A stretch of 24,610 bases of DNA from JBAXLO01 sp037134755 (GTDB lineage Bacteria > Bacteroidota > Bacteroidia > Bacteroidales > JACABE01), in assembly GCA_037134755.1 (NCBI GenBank), contig JBAXLO010000051.1:1-24610 (forward strand). The letters run 5' to 3'. Below the pieces are notes generated by a model, which was not told the origin of the DNA, did no database searches, and saw only the letters and a list, made by a program, of their open reading frames with translations. Numbering within the stretch: the stretch's first letter is position 1; every line of letters begins with the position of its first letter. The position numbers and the translations under genes are program-made. Positions 7,791 to 16,590 of this stretch are shown here, piece by piece.

Positions 7791-8363
7791 TTAATCAATT
7801 TTGCGGTACAAGAATTCACTCTTAAATAATTTCTTATGTTTTGGTTTTGAAAACTTATCCGCATTATAAATGGTTGAATGTCCTTTAGGTATTGACAATG
7901 ATTTCCAATTATTATCTGTTACCATTTTTCCAATGAACACAATTTGTCCAACGTGATAAGGATAATGTGCAAGTTGTCTGTTAATGGCTTCAGTAATACT
8001 GTGTGCTTGGTTACGGATATATATTATTTTTTGCAAATCATCAGTTTTCAAACTTTGTAATGCATTAAATAAACAGCTCCAACCTTTTTCCCATTTTTCA
8101 ATAAGTTCTTCACGTGTTGAAATACTGTTTTCAAATTCAGAGTCCCGATTCCTCCATTCTTTTTCCCCATCTGTTGTAAAAAACTCAGTCCATCGGGAAA
8201 TCATATTCCCCGAAAGGTGTTTTACAATTATCCCAATACTATTACTGTTATCATTGTATTGCCAAAATAATTCTTCATCTTTCAGTTGAGAAAATGTTTT
8301 ATCACCAAGCATTTTGTAATACTTGAATTGCATTTTCATACTTTCTAAATAGTCGTTTGTCAT
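7791..8363 (-). CDS. DUF1572/DinB superfamily protein
   Basis: A 190-residue DinB-superfamily protein of the DUF1572 (YkkA-like) type. The metal-binding histidines are likely His49 (IVKHLSGNM) and His133/His137 (QLAHYPYHVGQI). The WTEFFTTDGEKEWRNRDSEF segment is characteristic of this subfamily. The last 40 residues form a basic tail (KPKHKKLFK) outside the bundle. It lies 55 bases upstream of the PhzF gene and may be in the same operon. Upstream is a degenerate DUF2268 gene, whose remains end about 20 bases before this start codon. Confidence 0.85.
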   Translation of the reverse strand: MTNDYLESMKMQFKYYKMLGDKTFSQLKDEELFWQYNDNSNSIGIIVKHLSGNMISRWTEFFTTDGEKEWRNRDSEFENSISTREELIEKWEKGWSCLFNALQSLKTDDLQKIIYIRNQAHSITEAINRQLAHYPYHVGQIVFIGKMVTDNNWKSLSIPKGHSTIYNADKFSKPKHKKLFKSEFLYRKID

Positions 8364-8383
8364 TATTAGTCTTTTTGTTCTTT

Positions 8384-8805
8384 TTAACTCTTTCCACCAT
8401 TGTATTTATATTTTTCAAGAGATCTCAAAACGTTTTCTCTTTATAGTCCAATTCAGCAATTTCTTTAAGGGCTTTTGTTTTGTTCTTTGCATTTTTATAG
8501 TATGTCTTACAAATAGCATATCCCATAAAATACCCTAAGTCTGCCTTTCCATTCATCGCTTACCCCCTCCATTATAAAGCCAATCTTTGGTTTCTTGATT
8601 ATTCATGTTTTTTAAAACAATTCCCAAAAATAATTTCAGTTGTTCTTCCATAGGACATATAGGGTGAATGAATAGGTTTCTCAAGTAGTAATTCTGTAAT
8701 TAAATCAAAAGCTCCTTCTCTCAGGAAATAACAAAGCAAATTTAAATTTCCGTAATTTTCAGAATAACAACAATTTTGCTTTGTGTGTCCAAATATTATT
8801 GTCAA
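8384..8805 (-). pseudogene. DUF2268 (predicted Zn-protease-like) gene, 3' part with several frameshifts
   Basis: Three open pieces in different frames read as the C-terminal half of a Bacteroidota DUF2268 protein. The first, to 8599, has LREGAFDLITELLLEKP and YMSYGR. The second (about 8545-8650) has EEQLKLFLGIVLKNM and TKDWLYNGGGKR. The third (8425-8551) has NGKADLGYFMGYAICKTYY and KALKEIAELD. A further shift then gives NVLRSLEKYKYNGGKS, with TAA at 8384-8386. Shifts near 8640, 8550 and 8430 explain the breaks. The N-terminal half with the HExxH-like zinc site, expected just before LREGA, is absent. The gene is dead unless the sequence is in error at three places. This fills the otherwise empty gap between its neighbours. 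Confidence 0.75.
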
Positions 8806-8865
8806 AAAAGAGAGAAGAAAAAATATAAATTTAAATTTTTTAATGAATTGAAGTATTAGAAATAG

Positions 8866-9497
8866 CTATTTTATTTTGTAGCGATATTCTTCGTTGAGCT
8901 CAATTATCAGATCTGAATATTTAATGTTAGGAAAAATATATTTATTGTATTCTTCTATTTCTTTCTTTATATTTTCACTGGCTTCATTAACGTTACAACC
9001 TCTTTTGTTAATGTTTGCATTATATCTAATCTTTTTTAACACCTCGCTTTCCGCGTCTAAAAATATCTTTAGGTCCATTTTCGTTCTTATTATTTCATGA
9101 AAAGAATGAATTCCTTCAATAATTATAATAGTTGCACCTTTTATAAATTTGCTTTCGGATACATTCTTTCCTAATCTGTTATCATAGGGATAATAAGTTA
9201 ATCCGTTTCCTTGTTCTAATTTTTCGATCGCATTCAATAATTCAATACTTTTCAAAGCAGCTAAATTATATCCGCTAAGTCCTTTTTTTTTCTTTCTTCT
9301 CTGTCTATCAGAAAAGAATCTGTACTTAATTTGTTACTTTCCTTATGCATCCTATTTAATTCACTGCAGATCCTTTCTGCCAAAGTAGTTTTTCCTGTAT
9401 CAGCAGAACCACATAACGATACAAAAACCATATCTTTCCTCTCTTTAATCAATAAGATTTCGTTTATTATGTTATTTACAACATTTATATTTTTCAT
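8866..9497 (-). pseudogene. Uridine-kinase-like P-loop kinase split by a frameshift at a run of nine A
   Basis: The N-terminal piece (9261-9497) has a Walker A GSADTGKTT (residues 30-38) and TDSFLIDREER. It stops after ERKKK because the frame shifts in an A9 run at about 9282-9290. In the other frame the chain continues GLSGYNLAALKSIELLNAIE into the 8866-9255 piece, with YYPYDNRLGKN, IIIIEGIHSFHE (Walker B-like) and a lid segment KIRYNANINKRG. Joined, the product is about 210 residues, the normal length for a uridine kinase/phosphoribulokinase-like protein. One extra A would restore the frame. It may be a true mutation, a sequencing error, or rescued by transcriptional slippage on A9. The phospho-acceptor substrate is unknown. 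Confidence 0.75.
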
Positions 9498-9629
9498 TTT
9501 TATATTATTTGTTTACGGAGGGTAATTACTATTAACTGCTGACTTTTGATTTTTTGCTATTGATATTCCTCTTTTTTTTCAATTAAATCATTGCTGTTAT
9601 ATTTACCATAATCCTTTACTTTAAAGAAA

Positions 9630-10595
9630 TTAATTTTCGATAACTGTAATCGCTACATTTCCCTTTTTATGTCCTTTCTCAACATACGTATGTGCTTGGG
9701 CCATTTGCTCTAATAAATAGATTCTGTCAACTACGGGTTTTAGTTGCCCTGCTTCAATAATACTATTAAGGAATATTAAATCATCAGCAGTTTCGGTTAT
9801 TCCGCCTCCAATTACTTTTTTACTGCTCGTAAGGGAAACCAACAGCCCTCGAAAAATAGCGGACAGTTGCATATGAACAGTTCTAAGATAATAGCCATTT
9901 TTATTTAGTGATTTTATACAACCAGAAAAAGGGCTTTTGCCAACGGTATCAAAAATTATATCGTATGTCTCACCACTTTTTCGAAAATCTTGCTGTGTAT
10001 AATCAATGATCTTATCAGCTCCCAAAGATTTCACTAAGGATACATTTGTGGTGCTGCAAATACCTGTAACTTCTGCGCCAAAATACTTAGCAAGTTGTAC
10101 CGCTGAGGTGCCTACTGCTCCTGAAGCTCCATATATTAAAACTTTTTGTCCTTGCTGGATTTTTCCTTTTCTTAAAAAAGATAGTGCTGTTGTTCCTCCA
10201 AAAGGAATTACTGCAGCTTCTTTATATGTCAGGTTGCCTGGTTTTATAGCAAGTACTCCATCTTCAGGCAAACATATATACTCGGCATAAGCGCCAAAAT
10301 TCATTCCAGCAGTTCCATAAACAGAGTCACCAACCTTAAATCGTTTTACATTTTTACCAGTTGCTTCAATTTCACCGGCAAGGGAAACACCCAATATTGC
10401 TTTTTTGGGCCTGAACAAACCAAACATAAGCCTGACAGCAAAGGGGTCGGCTTTTCGCAAGCGCACCTCCCCTGAATTTACTGCAGTGGAATGAATTCTA
10501 ATTAAAATTTCATTATCCGTTGGCACTGGTTTTTCTACCTCTTCGAGATTAAGAACCCCCGGTGGACCGTAATGAGTGTAAATTATTGCTTTCAT
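9630..10595 (-). CDS. NAD(P)-dependent quinone-oxidoreductase-like MDR protein
   Basis: A 321-residue zinc-independent medium-chain reductase. The GroES-like domain has MKAIIYTHYGPPGVLNLEEV, AVNSGEVRLR, LGVSLAGEIEATG and VGDSVYG. The Rossmann domain carries GASGAVGTSAVQLAK (156-170), which matches the AxxGxxG NADPH motif of quinone oxidoreductases. The zinc-ligand cysteine and histidine of alcohol dehydrogenases are not present. It ends KKGNVAITVIEN, as usual for the family. Members reduce quinones or unsaturated carbonyl compounds. The gene appears to stand alone, with gaps of about 80 bases upstream and 130 bases downstream. Confidence 0.9.
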   Translation of the reverse strand: MKAIIYTHYGPPGVLNLEEVEKPVPTDNEILIRIHSTAVNSGEVRLRKADPFAVRLMFGLFRPKKAILGVSLAGEIEATGKNVKRFKVGDSVYGTAGMNFGAYAEYICLPEDGVLAIKPGNLTYKEAAVIPFGGTTALSFLRKGKIQQGQKVLIYGASGAVGTSAVQLAKYFGAEVTGICSTTNVSLVKSLGADKIIDYTQQDFRKSGETYDIIFDTVGKSPFSGCIKSLNKNGYYLRTVHMQLSAIFRGLLVSLTSSKKVIGGGITETADDLIFLNSIIEAGQLKPVVDRIYLLEQMAQAHTYVEKGHKKGNVAITVIEN

Positions 10596-10676
10596 TGTAA
10601 TATGTTTAAGACTTTGATTTAATAAAGATTGAGATGGTTTTTTGAATGATATCTTTTATCTCTTACTATTGCCAAC

Positions 10677-11861
10677 CTAATTTTTGTGGCTGATGTTTAT
10701 TTCTTTTAGTGATGGTAAAATATATTTGGTTAGCATTGAATAAGGTTGACTAGTGCTTTTATTGTAATTCCCTCCGGTTGTAACTATTAAAAGGTTCAAT
10801 TTTTTGCAAAATAAAATGGATTGATCACCATTACCCATTGCTTCAATTATTTCAAGAGGAAGCTTGTTCAAGGTGTCATTGTATGTCCAAAATTGAAAGC
10901 CATATCCGCCATCCATTATTTTATATTTTCTTAAATCTGGCCTCTCAATAAATGATTTGAACGATTGTTCAACCCAACTGGTATCTATAATTTGAATGCC
11001 ATTCCAACTTCCATTATTCATATAAAGCAACCCAATTTTTAATAAATCTCTTGATGTTAAACGAAGGCCAGAAGCAGCTGCAGGGATTTTTTTTAAAGTA
11101 AGATTTAGCCATTCATAATGTATTATTCCTAAAGGTTGAAATAGATATTTTTTGGCAAACTCATCAATTTGTAATCCACTTGTCCTGAAAATAATTTCAG
11201 CTAATAGCTGTGTATTGCCAGCACTATAATTCCATTTAGTACCTGGGTTTGAAACAATAGAACGATGTAAAATGTATTTAATAGGATTCAATCTTAAATC
11301 CATTTGTGTCTCATTATTGAAAAAACTTGCATAACTACCGATTTCATTCCATTCAAAACCCGATGTCATTGTCAATAAATGTCTAATCGTAATAGTAGAT
11401 TTTACACTATCTAGAATTTCCGGAAAGTACTTTTTAATGGGGTCATCAATATTAGAAATTATTTTATTTTTCAAAGCAATACCTATACATGCAGAAACTA
11501 TACTTTTAGATATACTTCTACAATCATGAAGTTGATCAATAGAATGATCTATATAGCCTAACTTTTTACCATGTTTTTGATCAATCCCTGAAAAATAGTT
11601 TTCATAAACAAGATTATTATCCTTACAAATAAGTAAACTATGAAAATTATATAAACTATCAGACAATATCTTATTAGTCAATAAGATTATTTTAGTACTG
11701 TCCATCTGCACATTTATAAGATTCTTAATTTGAATATTATCTTCCAGTTTTAGCGGTGGATTATATTGATAAGTTATTGATCTTATTGGTTTATTAGCAC
11801 ATCCAATTAATATCTGTAACAATATAATTGTACTTATATTAATTATTATTCTATTAAACAT
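10677..11861 (-). CDS. Serine hydrolase lipoprotein, class C beta-lactamase-like
   Basis: A 394-residue putative lipoprotein. The N-terminal hydrophobic segment ends in a lipobox, ILIGC, with Cys21 as the lipid site, so it is likely anchored in the membrane facing the periplasm. The beta-lactamase-fold domain (about 65-370) has SISK with catalytic Ser116 and Lys119, the second-motif tyrosine Tyr212 in WNYSAGN, RHLLTMTSGFEW (160-171), and GNGDQSILF near the position of the third motif. This is the PF00144 group, which includes esterases, D-amino-acid peptidases and true AmpC enzymes. The specific substrate is unknown, and resistance should not be assumed. Confidence 0.9.
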   Translation of the reverse strand: MFNRIIINISTIILLQILIGCANKPIRSITYQYNPPLKLEDNIQIKNLINVQMDSTKIILLTNKILSDSLYNFHSLLICKDNNLVYENYFSGIDQKHGKKLGYIDHSIDQLHDCRSISKSIVSACIGIALKNKIISNIDDPIKKYFPEILDSVKSTITIRHLLTMTSGFEWNEIGSYASFFNNETQMDLRLNPIKYILHRSIVSNPGTKWNYSAGNTQLLAEIIFRTSGLQIDEFAKKYLFQPLGIIHYEWLNLTLKKIPAAASGLRLTSRDLLKIGLLYMNNGSWNGIQIIDTSWVEQSFKSFIERPDLRKYKIMDGGYGFQFWTYNDTLNKLPLEIIEAMGNGDQSILFCKKLNLLIVTTGGNYNKSTSQPYSMLTKYILPSLKEINISHKN

Positions 11862-12061
11862 TTGGGTGAATTTAAAATTCGAATATATCTTTTAGAGAAT
11901 TTATCTATCAATTTTCTTTTTATATATTTTAATTAATTACATATAAAAAGGATACTTTTTTGAGTTTTTACCCCAAAGATTAACAGATAAAAAAACATTG
12001 AAAATTCAGCAATTGCACTTGTAAATATTATAAATCCATCAATAATATGTGTAAACCCTAT

Positions 12062-14500
12062 TTATAACAAACCACTACTTTTTTGAATCTTTTCATTTTG
12101 AATTTCTGTATTCTCTTTATGCAATTTTAAATTGCCAAAATTATAAGTCAACGATATTCTAAATACTCTGCTGTTATGTTTTTGATGATAAAGTGTTTCT
12201 AAATTTTGTCCAACAATTAAACCATTTGTTTCATTCATGTTAAATAAGTCAAAAACATGCAATCCAACTTTTAATTTTTTATCAATGAATTCCTTATTAA
12301 AGGAAACATCGAATTGTTGTATTGGTTTTGTGATATGGTAAACTTCATATACTCCTTTTGTCATAATGGAATAGGCCATTATATTAGTAACATTCCAAGG
12401 AAGTATTAATTGCGATTGCATACTTAAATTATAAATCGCTTTATTACTAAATGGAAATTCATATCCTTCAATTTTTGATTTAATATAATTGATGTTTACA
12501 TATATGTAATTCATTTTTTCAATATTATTCATACGCTTTAAAAATTCTGCTTTGCCTTTGAAGAAATAATCAAGTGGTATAGGGAAAGAAAGAAAAGTGC
12601 TAAAAGTCTTAATTTGATCAAATGATTGAAAAGATTGATTGCTAATTAATTTTCCTGACTCAGCATTAAAAATAAAACGACTATCATCCCTACTTAATTT
12701 ATAATTTGCTCCTATTTGAACAAACTGAAAGGCATTAAGTTTAACTTCATAATTATCGTAAAAAGCAGGTTTCAATAAAATGTTTCCAGCTGATGAATTA
12801 TATTGATTAAATAATGCACTATTATTGGGATCAATCATATCATAATTTGGTTGTTTTATTTTTTTTGAATAAGTAGTACTTAAATTCATATTCGAATTAA
12901 TCTCGAAATTTGCACTAGCCGAAGGGAATAATTTAGAATTGCTAAACTTTATATTTTCTACAATATTGCTTGCAAACCTTTCAACATTAAAGTCTTCAAA
13001 TCTTAATCCACCTGTGAAATTAAATTTTTTAACTTTTTTACGAGCCTCAACATAAAATGCTAAACTATTTTCCTTGTAATTAAAATCGATATTGTTGCTT
13101 ATATTACTAAAGTTATAAATTCCATAATCTCTAACTTTAACCACATTATATTTACCGCCTGTATTTATTGAAAAATTCAGATCCTTAAATGGTATTGCAA
13201 AATCATATTTTAAATAAGCATTAGTTAAGCAAAAATCTATATTACTTAAATTAGTTTCATTCATTAAGGACTTTGACAACTTAATAGGGTTTTTACTATA
13301 TGTATTAACAAAAGCAGTAATATCAAGAGTTCTACCCAGAGAATCTATTTTGTATTTATATTGAAAACTTAATTCATGATTACTATGTTGGTTTTTTGTA
13401 GTCCCGTTTTCCGAATAATTAACGCCATCCCCCAAAGTTGTTGCATTAAATTCAAGCCTATCATTGGCAAATGTATTATTGTAGTTAAATAATAAACTTG
13501 ATTTATTACTTAGTTTATAATTTGTTCCAATTCTAAAATATACATTGCGATAATTATTTACCATGGAATTAGTTTGCAAAAGAGTCTTTACAGGATTAAA
13601 GGAGGTAAATGTTTGTACTGTTGATACTAGTTCTTCATTAGTTATATAATTATATCCAAGCATTGTTTGCCATGAAAGATTATTATTTCTTCCATTAAGC
13701 AAAATTTGAGGGCTTGGGTTTTGATATTTATTAAAATTATAATTGAGATTAACACTAGCATATAAGCCTTTCTGATGTTTTGTGTTTGATAAAATATTAA
13801 TCACTGAACCATTAGATGTAGCATCAAATGAAGCACCCGGGTTATGTATTAATTCTATCTTTTCAATTGCATTTGCAGGTACGCTCGAGAGATAGTTTTC
13901 CAAATCTTTTCCATTCAAAGTGCTTGGAGAACCATCAATATATATTTTTACATCTTTTCCGTTTAAAGTTAGATTTCTTGAGGGAGACAAAATCACTCCG
14001 GGCAATCGTTTAATTGCATCAAAGCTACTGCCACTATTTAGCATTGAATTATTCTTTAAAGTAACTACAGTTTTGTCTGTTTCAATTTTTAAAAATTGTT
14101 TCCTATTCCCATAAACAGTTACTTCCTTTAGTAATGAAGTTTTTTGTTTCAAATTAATCCCAGTTAAAATAATTTTTCCTTTATTAGTTTCATTAATTTC
14201 AAAATCCAATCGTTCAGTTTCAAATTCAAGTCCAGAAAGTGATATTGTGTATTTACCAACATTTAGTTCTTGAACAATTTCAAATTGACACCCTTTGTAT
14301 GTAGCGCTTATAATTTTTGAATTTTTATTAATTTCAATTTTTTCTATTGTGAAATTTCGTTCTACAGTATCAATATTGCATTTAATATTTTTTATGACGC
14401 TATTAACCTCAATCACAGCTTTAATTATTTGGGCTTTTGAGTTTGTTATTCCAATATAAAAGAACAATATTGGTAAAATGGATTTGACTATATTTTTCAT
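12062..14500 (-). CDS. Outer-membrane beta-barrel receptor (TonB-dependent-receptor-like)
   Basis: About 812 residues when started at the ATG at 14500, which gives a clean signal peptide (MKNIVKSILPILFFY, ending SKAQ). An upstream ATG at 14569 would add 23 residues without improving it. After a small beta-sandwich domain (25-115) comes a plug with LKEVTVYGNRKQ, DAIKRLPGV, LNGKDVKIYIDG and IEKIELIHNPGASFDA (about 125-240). A long barrel (240-790) then ends in FRISLTYNFG. This is the Bacteroidota outer membrane beta-barrel family (OMP_b-brl_3), related to SusC/TonB receptors. No SusD partner is adjacent, so the ligand is unknown. A charged tail of about 20 residues follows the last barrel strand. 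Confidence 0.9.
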   Translation of the reverse strand: MKNIVKSILPILFFYIGITNSKAQIIKAVIEVNSVIKNIKCNIDTVERNFTIEKIEINKNSKIISATYKGCQFEIVQELNVGKYTISLSGLEFETERLDFEINETNKGKIILTGINLKQKTSLLKEVTVYGNRKQFLKIETDKTVVTLKNNSMLNSGSSFDAIKRLPGVILSPSRNLTLNGKDVKIYIDGSPSTLNGKDLENYLSSVPANAIEKIELIHNPGASFDATSNGSVINILSNTKHQKGLYASVNLNYNFNKYQNPSPQILLNGRNNNLSWQTMLGYNYITNEELVSTVQTFTSFNPVKTLLQTNSMVNNYRNVYFRIGTNYKLSNKSSLLFNYNNTFANDRLEFNATTLGDGVNYSENGTTKNQHSNHELSFQYKYKIDSLGRTLDITAFVNTYSKNPIKLSKSLMNETNLSNIDFCLTNAYLKYDFAIPFKDLNFSINTGGKYNVVKVRDYGIYNFSNISNNIDFNYKENSLAFYVEARKKVKKFNFTGGLRFEDFNVERFASNIVENIKFSNSKLFPSASANFEINSNMNLSTTYSKKIKQPNYDMIDPNNSALFNQYNSSAGNILLKPAFYDNYEVKLNAFQFVQIGANYKLSRDDSRFIFNAESGKLISNQSFQSFDQIKTFSTFLSFPIPLDYFFKGKAEFLKRMNNIEKMNYIYVNINYIKSKIEGYEFPFSNKAIYNLSMQSQLILPWNVTNIMAYSIMTKGVYEVYHITKPIQQFDVSFNKEFIDKKLKVGLHVFDLFNMNETNGLIVGQNLETLYHQKHNSRVFRISLTYNFGNLKLHKENTEIQNEKIQKSSGLL

Positions 14501-14950
14501 GATTTGATTATTTAAATTATAGAAGAATAGAATTGCCGAAATCAATAATGGGTTTTGATAAATAAGCATTAGATATACAAAAAATAGGGGTTGGTTTCTC
14601 TAATATTAATATTACAAATAGGCAAGAATAATTGAACCGAACATTAATCTTTACTCAAATATTAATACATGACAAAGAAGAGTTCAGATAACAAAATTCT
14701 TTAGAAGAAAGCTTGTCGATAAATACAAATTTTTTGCATCTTATTTATTTTTCACAAACCTAATCGTGAAAAAAGAGAGCATCCAATTATTTTGACGTGT
14801 AGATAGATTATAGGGCTAAAAAGATAAATAACATCTAATTAATTTGATTCATAAAGTATGAATCAAATTAATTATAGGCTTAAAATTCAGGTACCGAAAT
14901 CATTAAAGTAGAATTTTCATTACAAGAGAATGATTGGTTTTTAAATAAGA
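14501..14950. other. Gene-poor stretch with a palindrome
   Basis: I see no protein gene here on either strand. The notable content is the perfect inverted repeat at 14836-14874. The upstream part is the 5' region of the receptor gene; no TAnnTTTG box with a good partner was found. Confidence 0.5.
14836..14874. repeat. Perfect 18-bp inverted repeat with a 3-base loop
   Basis: TAATTAATTTGATTCATA at 14836-14853 is followed by AAG and its exact reverse complement at 14857-14874. The hairpin is AT-rich, has no T-run on either side and is symmetrical, so it could act in either direction. It may be a palindromic repeat family, a protein-binding site or a bidirectional transcription barrier. Confidence 0.8.
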
Positions 14951-15093
14951 TTAAAAAATATAATCTAAACGCAGATAATTACTATGATGTTCCCTTACAA
15001 TCGTTTGCAGAATTTCTTTGTTTGCTGCATTATCTTTTGTACTAATCAAAATGCGAATGCTAAACACCCTTATAGCATCATATACACTAAGCG
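14946..15093 (-). repeat. Second copy of the aldehyde dehydrogenase 3' end
   Basis: 148 bases match 16586-16733 at a constant offset of 1640 bases with about six mismatches (~96% identity). The copy still encodes the last ~46 residues in frame, LSVYDAIRVFSIRILISTKD to RLDYIF with TAA at 14951-14953, with three residue changes (L to I, A to V, V to L) from the intact gene. There is no start codon or upstream enzyme, so it is a dead partial duplication. It joins the peroxiredoxin-like remnant at 15094. Confidence 0.9.
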
Positions 15094-15096
15094 ATA

Positions 15097-15299
15097 TCAC
15101 TTATTTATTGCATTTGGCAATTGAAATAATGGAACCTGATTGCCTATTGATAATTTTAGTGGAGATGCAAAGTCCAATGCTAACTAGTCAGCATTAACAT
15201 TAAATACATCTAAAGATTCTTTTGAGATTATTGTAGCAAGTTTTTCTGTAACACCAATTTTTCTTCATTGTAATTGGGGATTCTTCTTGTTTCTGTCAT
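15097..15299 (-). pseudogene. Peroxiredoxin-like (AhpC/TSA) N-terminal remnant
   Basis: After an ATG at 15299 the reading changes frame and then gives VTEKLATIISKESLDVFNVN, a TAG, and LALDFASPLKLSIGNQVPLF ending QLPNAINK before TGA at 15097-15099. The pattern of a helical lead, then SPLK, VG, P-x-F-x-LPNA is the start of peroxiredoxin-like redoxin-domain proteins. The catalytic cysteine region would lie further downstream but is replaced by the aldehyde dehydrogenase tail. It is disabled by a frameshift, an internal stop and truncation. Confidence 0.6.
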
Positions 15300-15453
15300 T
15301 GTAATTGTTTTTATATTTTTTGTCATATCGACAACACAAAACTGCAACACTTGACAACGATAAAAAATGAAGTAGATTAGGATATAGGATTATTAGAAAT
15401 ATTAATTTTATTTACACTAAATTTAAATAAAGATATTTCCAACCAACACTTCA

Positions 15454-16452
15454 TCACAAAAGGAATGCTATTGAAATATTTCCATATTCATGATGATCAA
15501 CAGTTGTAAACTCTGCGGATTGAATCACCTGCGAAAACGAAGCTGAAAACATTCTGCTTTCATAATTAATACCAAACGTCAATTTTGAAAGTAATCTGTT
15601 AATATCGCCAGAAGAAACTACATAATCGTTCTTACTCAATTTTAATCTTTGTTCACTTAACCCTTCTTGCAAAGAGCCATTATATCCAACGATTGTAAGA
15701 CTGGGATTTAATATAAAGTAAAACGCTTTTTTATGCTTATTCTCTCCTTCGAGATTTATTATGTTATAGTTACTGAAATAGGAATTAAGCTTGCCGAATC
15801 TCACAGTAAAACCAGCAGATGCGTTGTCATACAGAGTACCTACATTTAGTTCCATAGTAGTTACAATATCTAATTTATTACCTAAGGAAAGTATACCTTT
15901 ATCATACTTAGTCATATAGTTCAGCATCAGTTCACTCTTTAATTGAGTATTCCATCCTTCAGGCTTTGTATAACGTATAAGTTGATGAACAAAGATTTGT
16001 GTTTCTCCAGCTAAAGCAGCTGGACCTAGAAATCCTATTGCAAACGACTTGGTTACCCTACTTCTTGAAAGTTCATTAGAATAAATGCTACCAAAGGTTC
16101 CGTATAATACTCCGGCATATGGGTAATCACCCTTTTGAAAACCTTTTTTGGCAATATTATCAGGCGTATTCATTATTTGCTTTAAAGAAATAAAATACAG
16201 TGGAGACAAGCTTATAGCGTGATCTGAAGAAGGTTTTATATTACTTTCTTTTTTTTTATAAAAATAATTAAATTCAATACCTGCGGTATAATATCGATCT
16301 GTGCCACTACCTCGATAATTAAAATAATCATCGTCAAAACTTATTTGAAATAATTGTGGATCAACAATGCTTTTATTCTGTGCATTAACTGAAAACTGTG
16401 ATAAATAAAGTAGACTTATTAGTAACCCTTTTATTGTACGATTTATATTCAT
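15454..16452 (-). CDS. LpxR-like lipid A deacylase family outer-membrane protein
   Basis: A 332-residue beta-barrel protein with a signal peptide (1-24, cut before Gln25). LpxR removes the 3'-acyloxyacyl chain from lipid A at the outer-membrane surface. Family motifs are present: FDDDYFNYRGSGTDRYYTAG (39-58), GDYPYAG (108-114), LGPAALAGETQIFVH with His156, and PEGWNTQL. In Salmonella LpxR the active site uses an Asn-Asp pair, a Thr and a His. Here the pair reads Asp41-Asp42, with Thr56 and His156 at the expected places, so the Asn is replaced. The barrel ends with a short strand ISIAFLL. Its neighbours are the aldehyde dehydrogenase gene and the duplicated remnant, so it sits inside the rearranged interval. 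Confidence 0.85.
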   Translation of the reverse strand: MNINRTIKGLLISLLYLSQFSVNAQNKSIVDPQLFQISFDDDYFNYRGSGTDRYYTAGIEFNYFYKKKESNIKPSSDHAISLSPLYFISLKQIMNTPDNIAKKGFQKGDYPYAGVLYGTFGSIYSNELSRSRVTKSFAIGFLGPAALAGETQIFVHQLIRYTKPEGWNTQLKSELMLNYMTKYDKGILSLGNKLDIVTTMELNVGTLYDNASAGFTVRFGKLNSYFSNYNIINLEGENKHKKAFYFILNPSLTIVGYNGSLQEGLSEQRLKLSKNDYVVSSGDINRLLSKLTFGINYESRMFSASFSQVIQSAEFTTVDHHEYGNISIAFLL

Positions 16453-16590
16453 ATTTTTTAAATTAATTTTGTTACTCGCACTAAATACTTTTCATATTAT
16501 TACTTAAAATTCTATCGTGGCTAAACTTTAATTGAAATTTGTTCTGCGATGAATTATCAATGACAACACAAAGTTGCGGCAGCACTAAGA

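Noticed and set aside
2434..11861. Integron-like cassette array of small same-strand genes
   Set aside because: No integrase and no repeated attC-like sequences were found between the genes; gap lengths and contents differ.
14880..15060. Short plus-strand open frame (IIKVEFSLQENDWFLNKIKK)
   Set aside because: It runs into the antisense strand of the duplicated dehydrogenase tail, has no start context and is likely chance.
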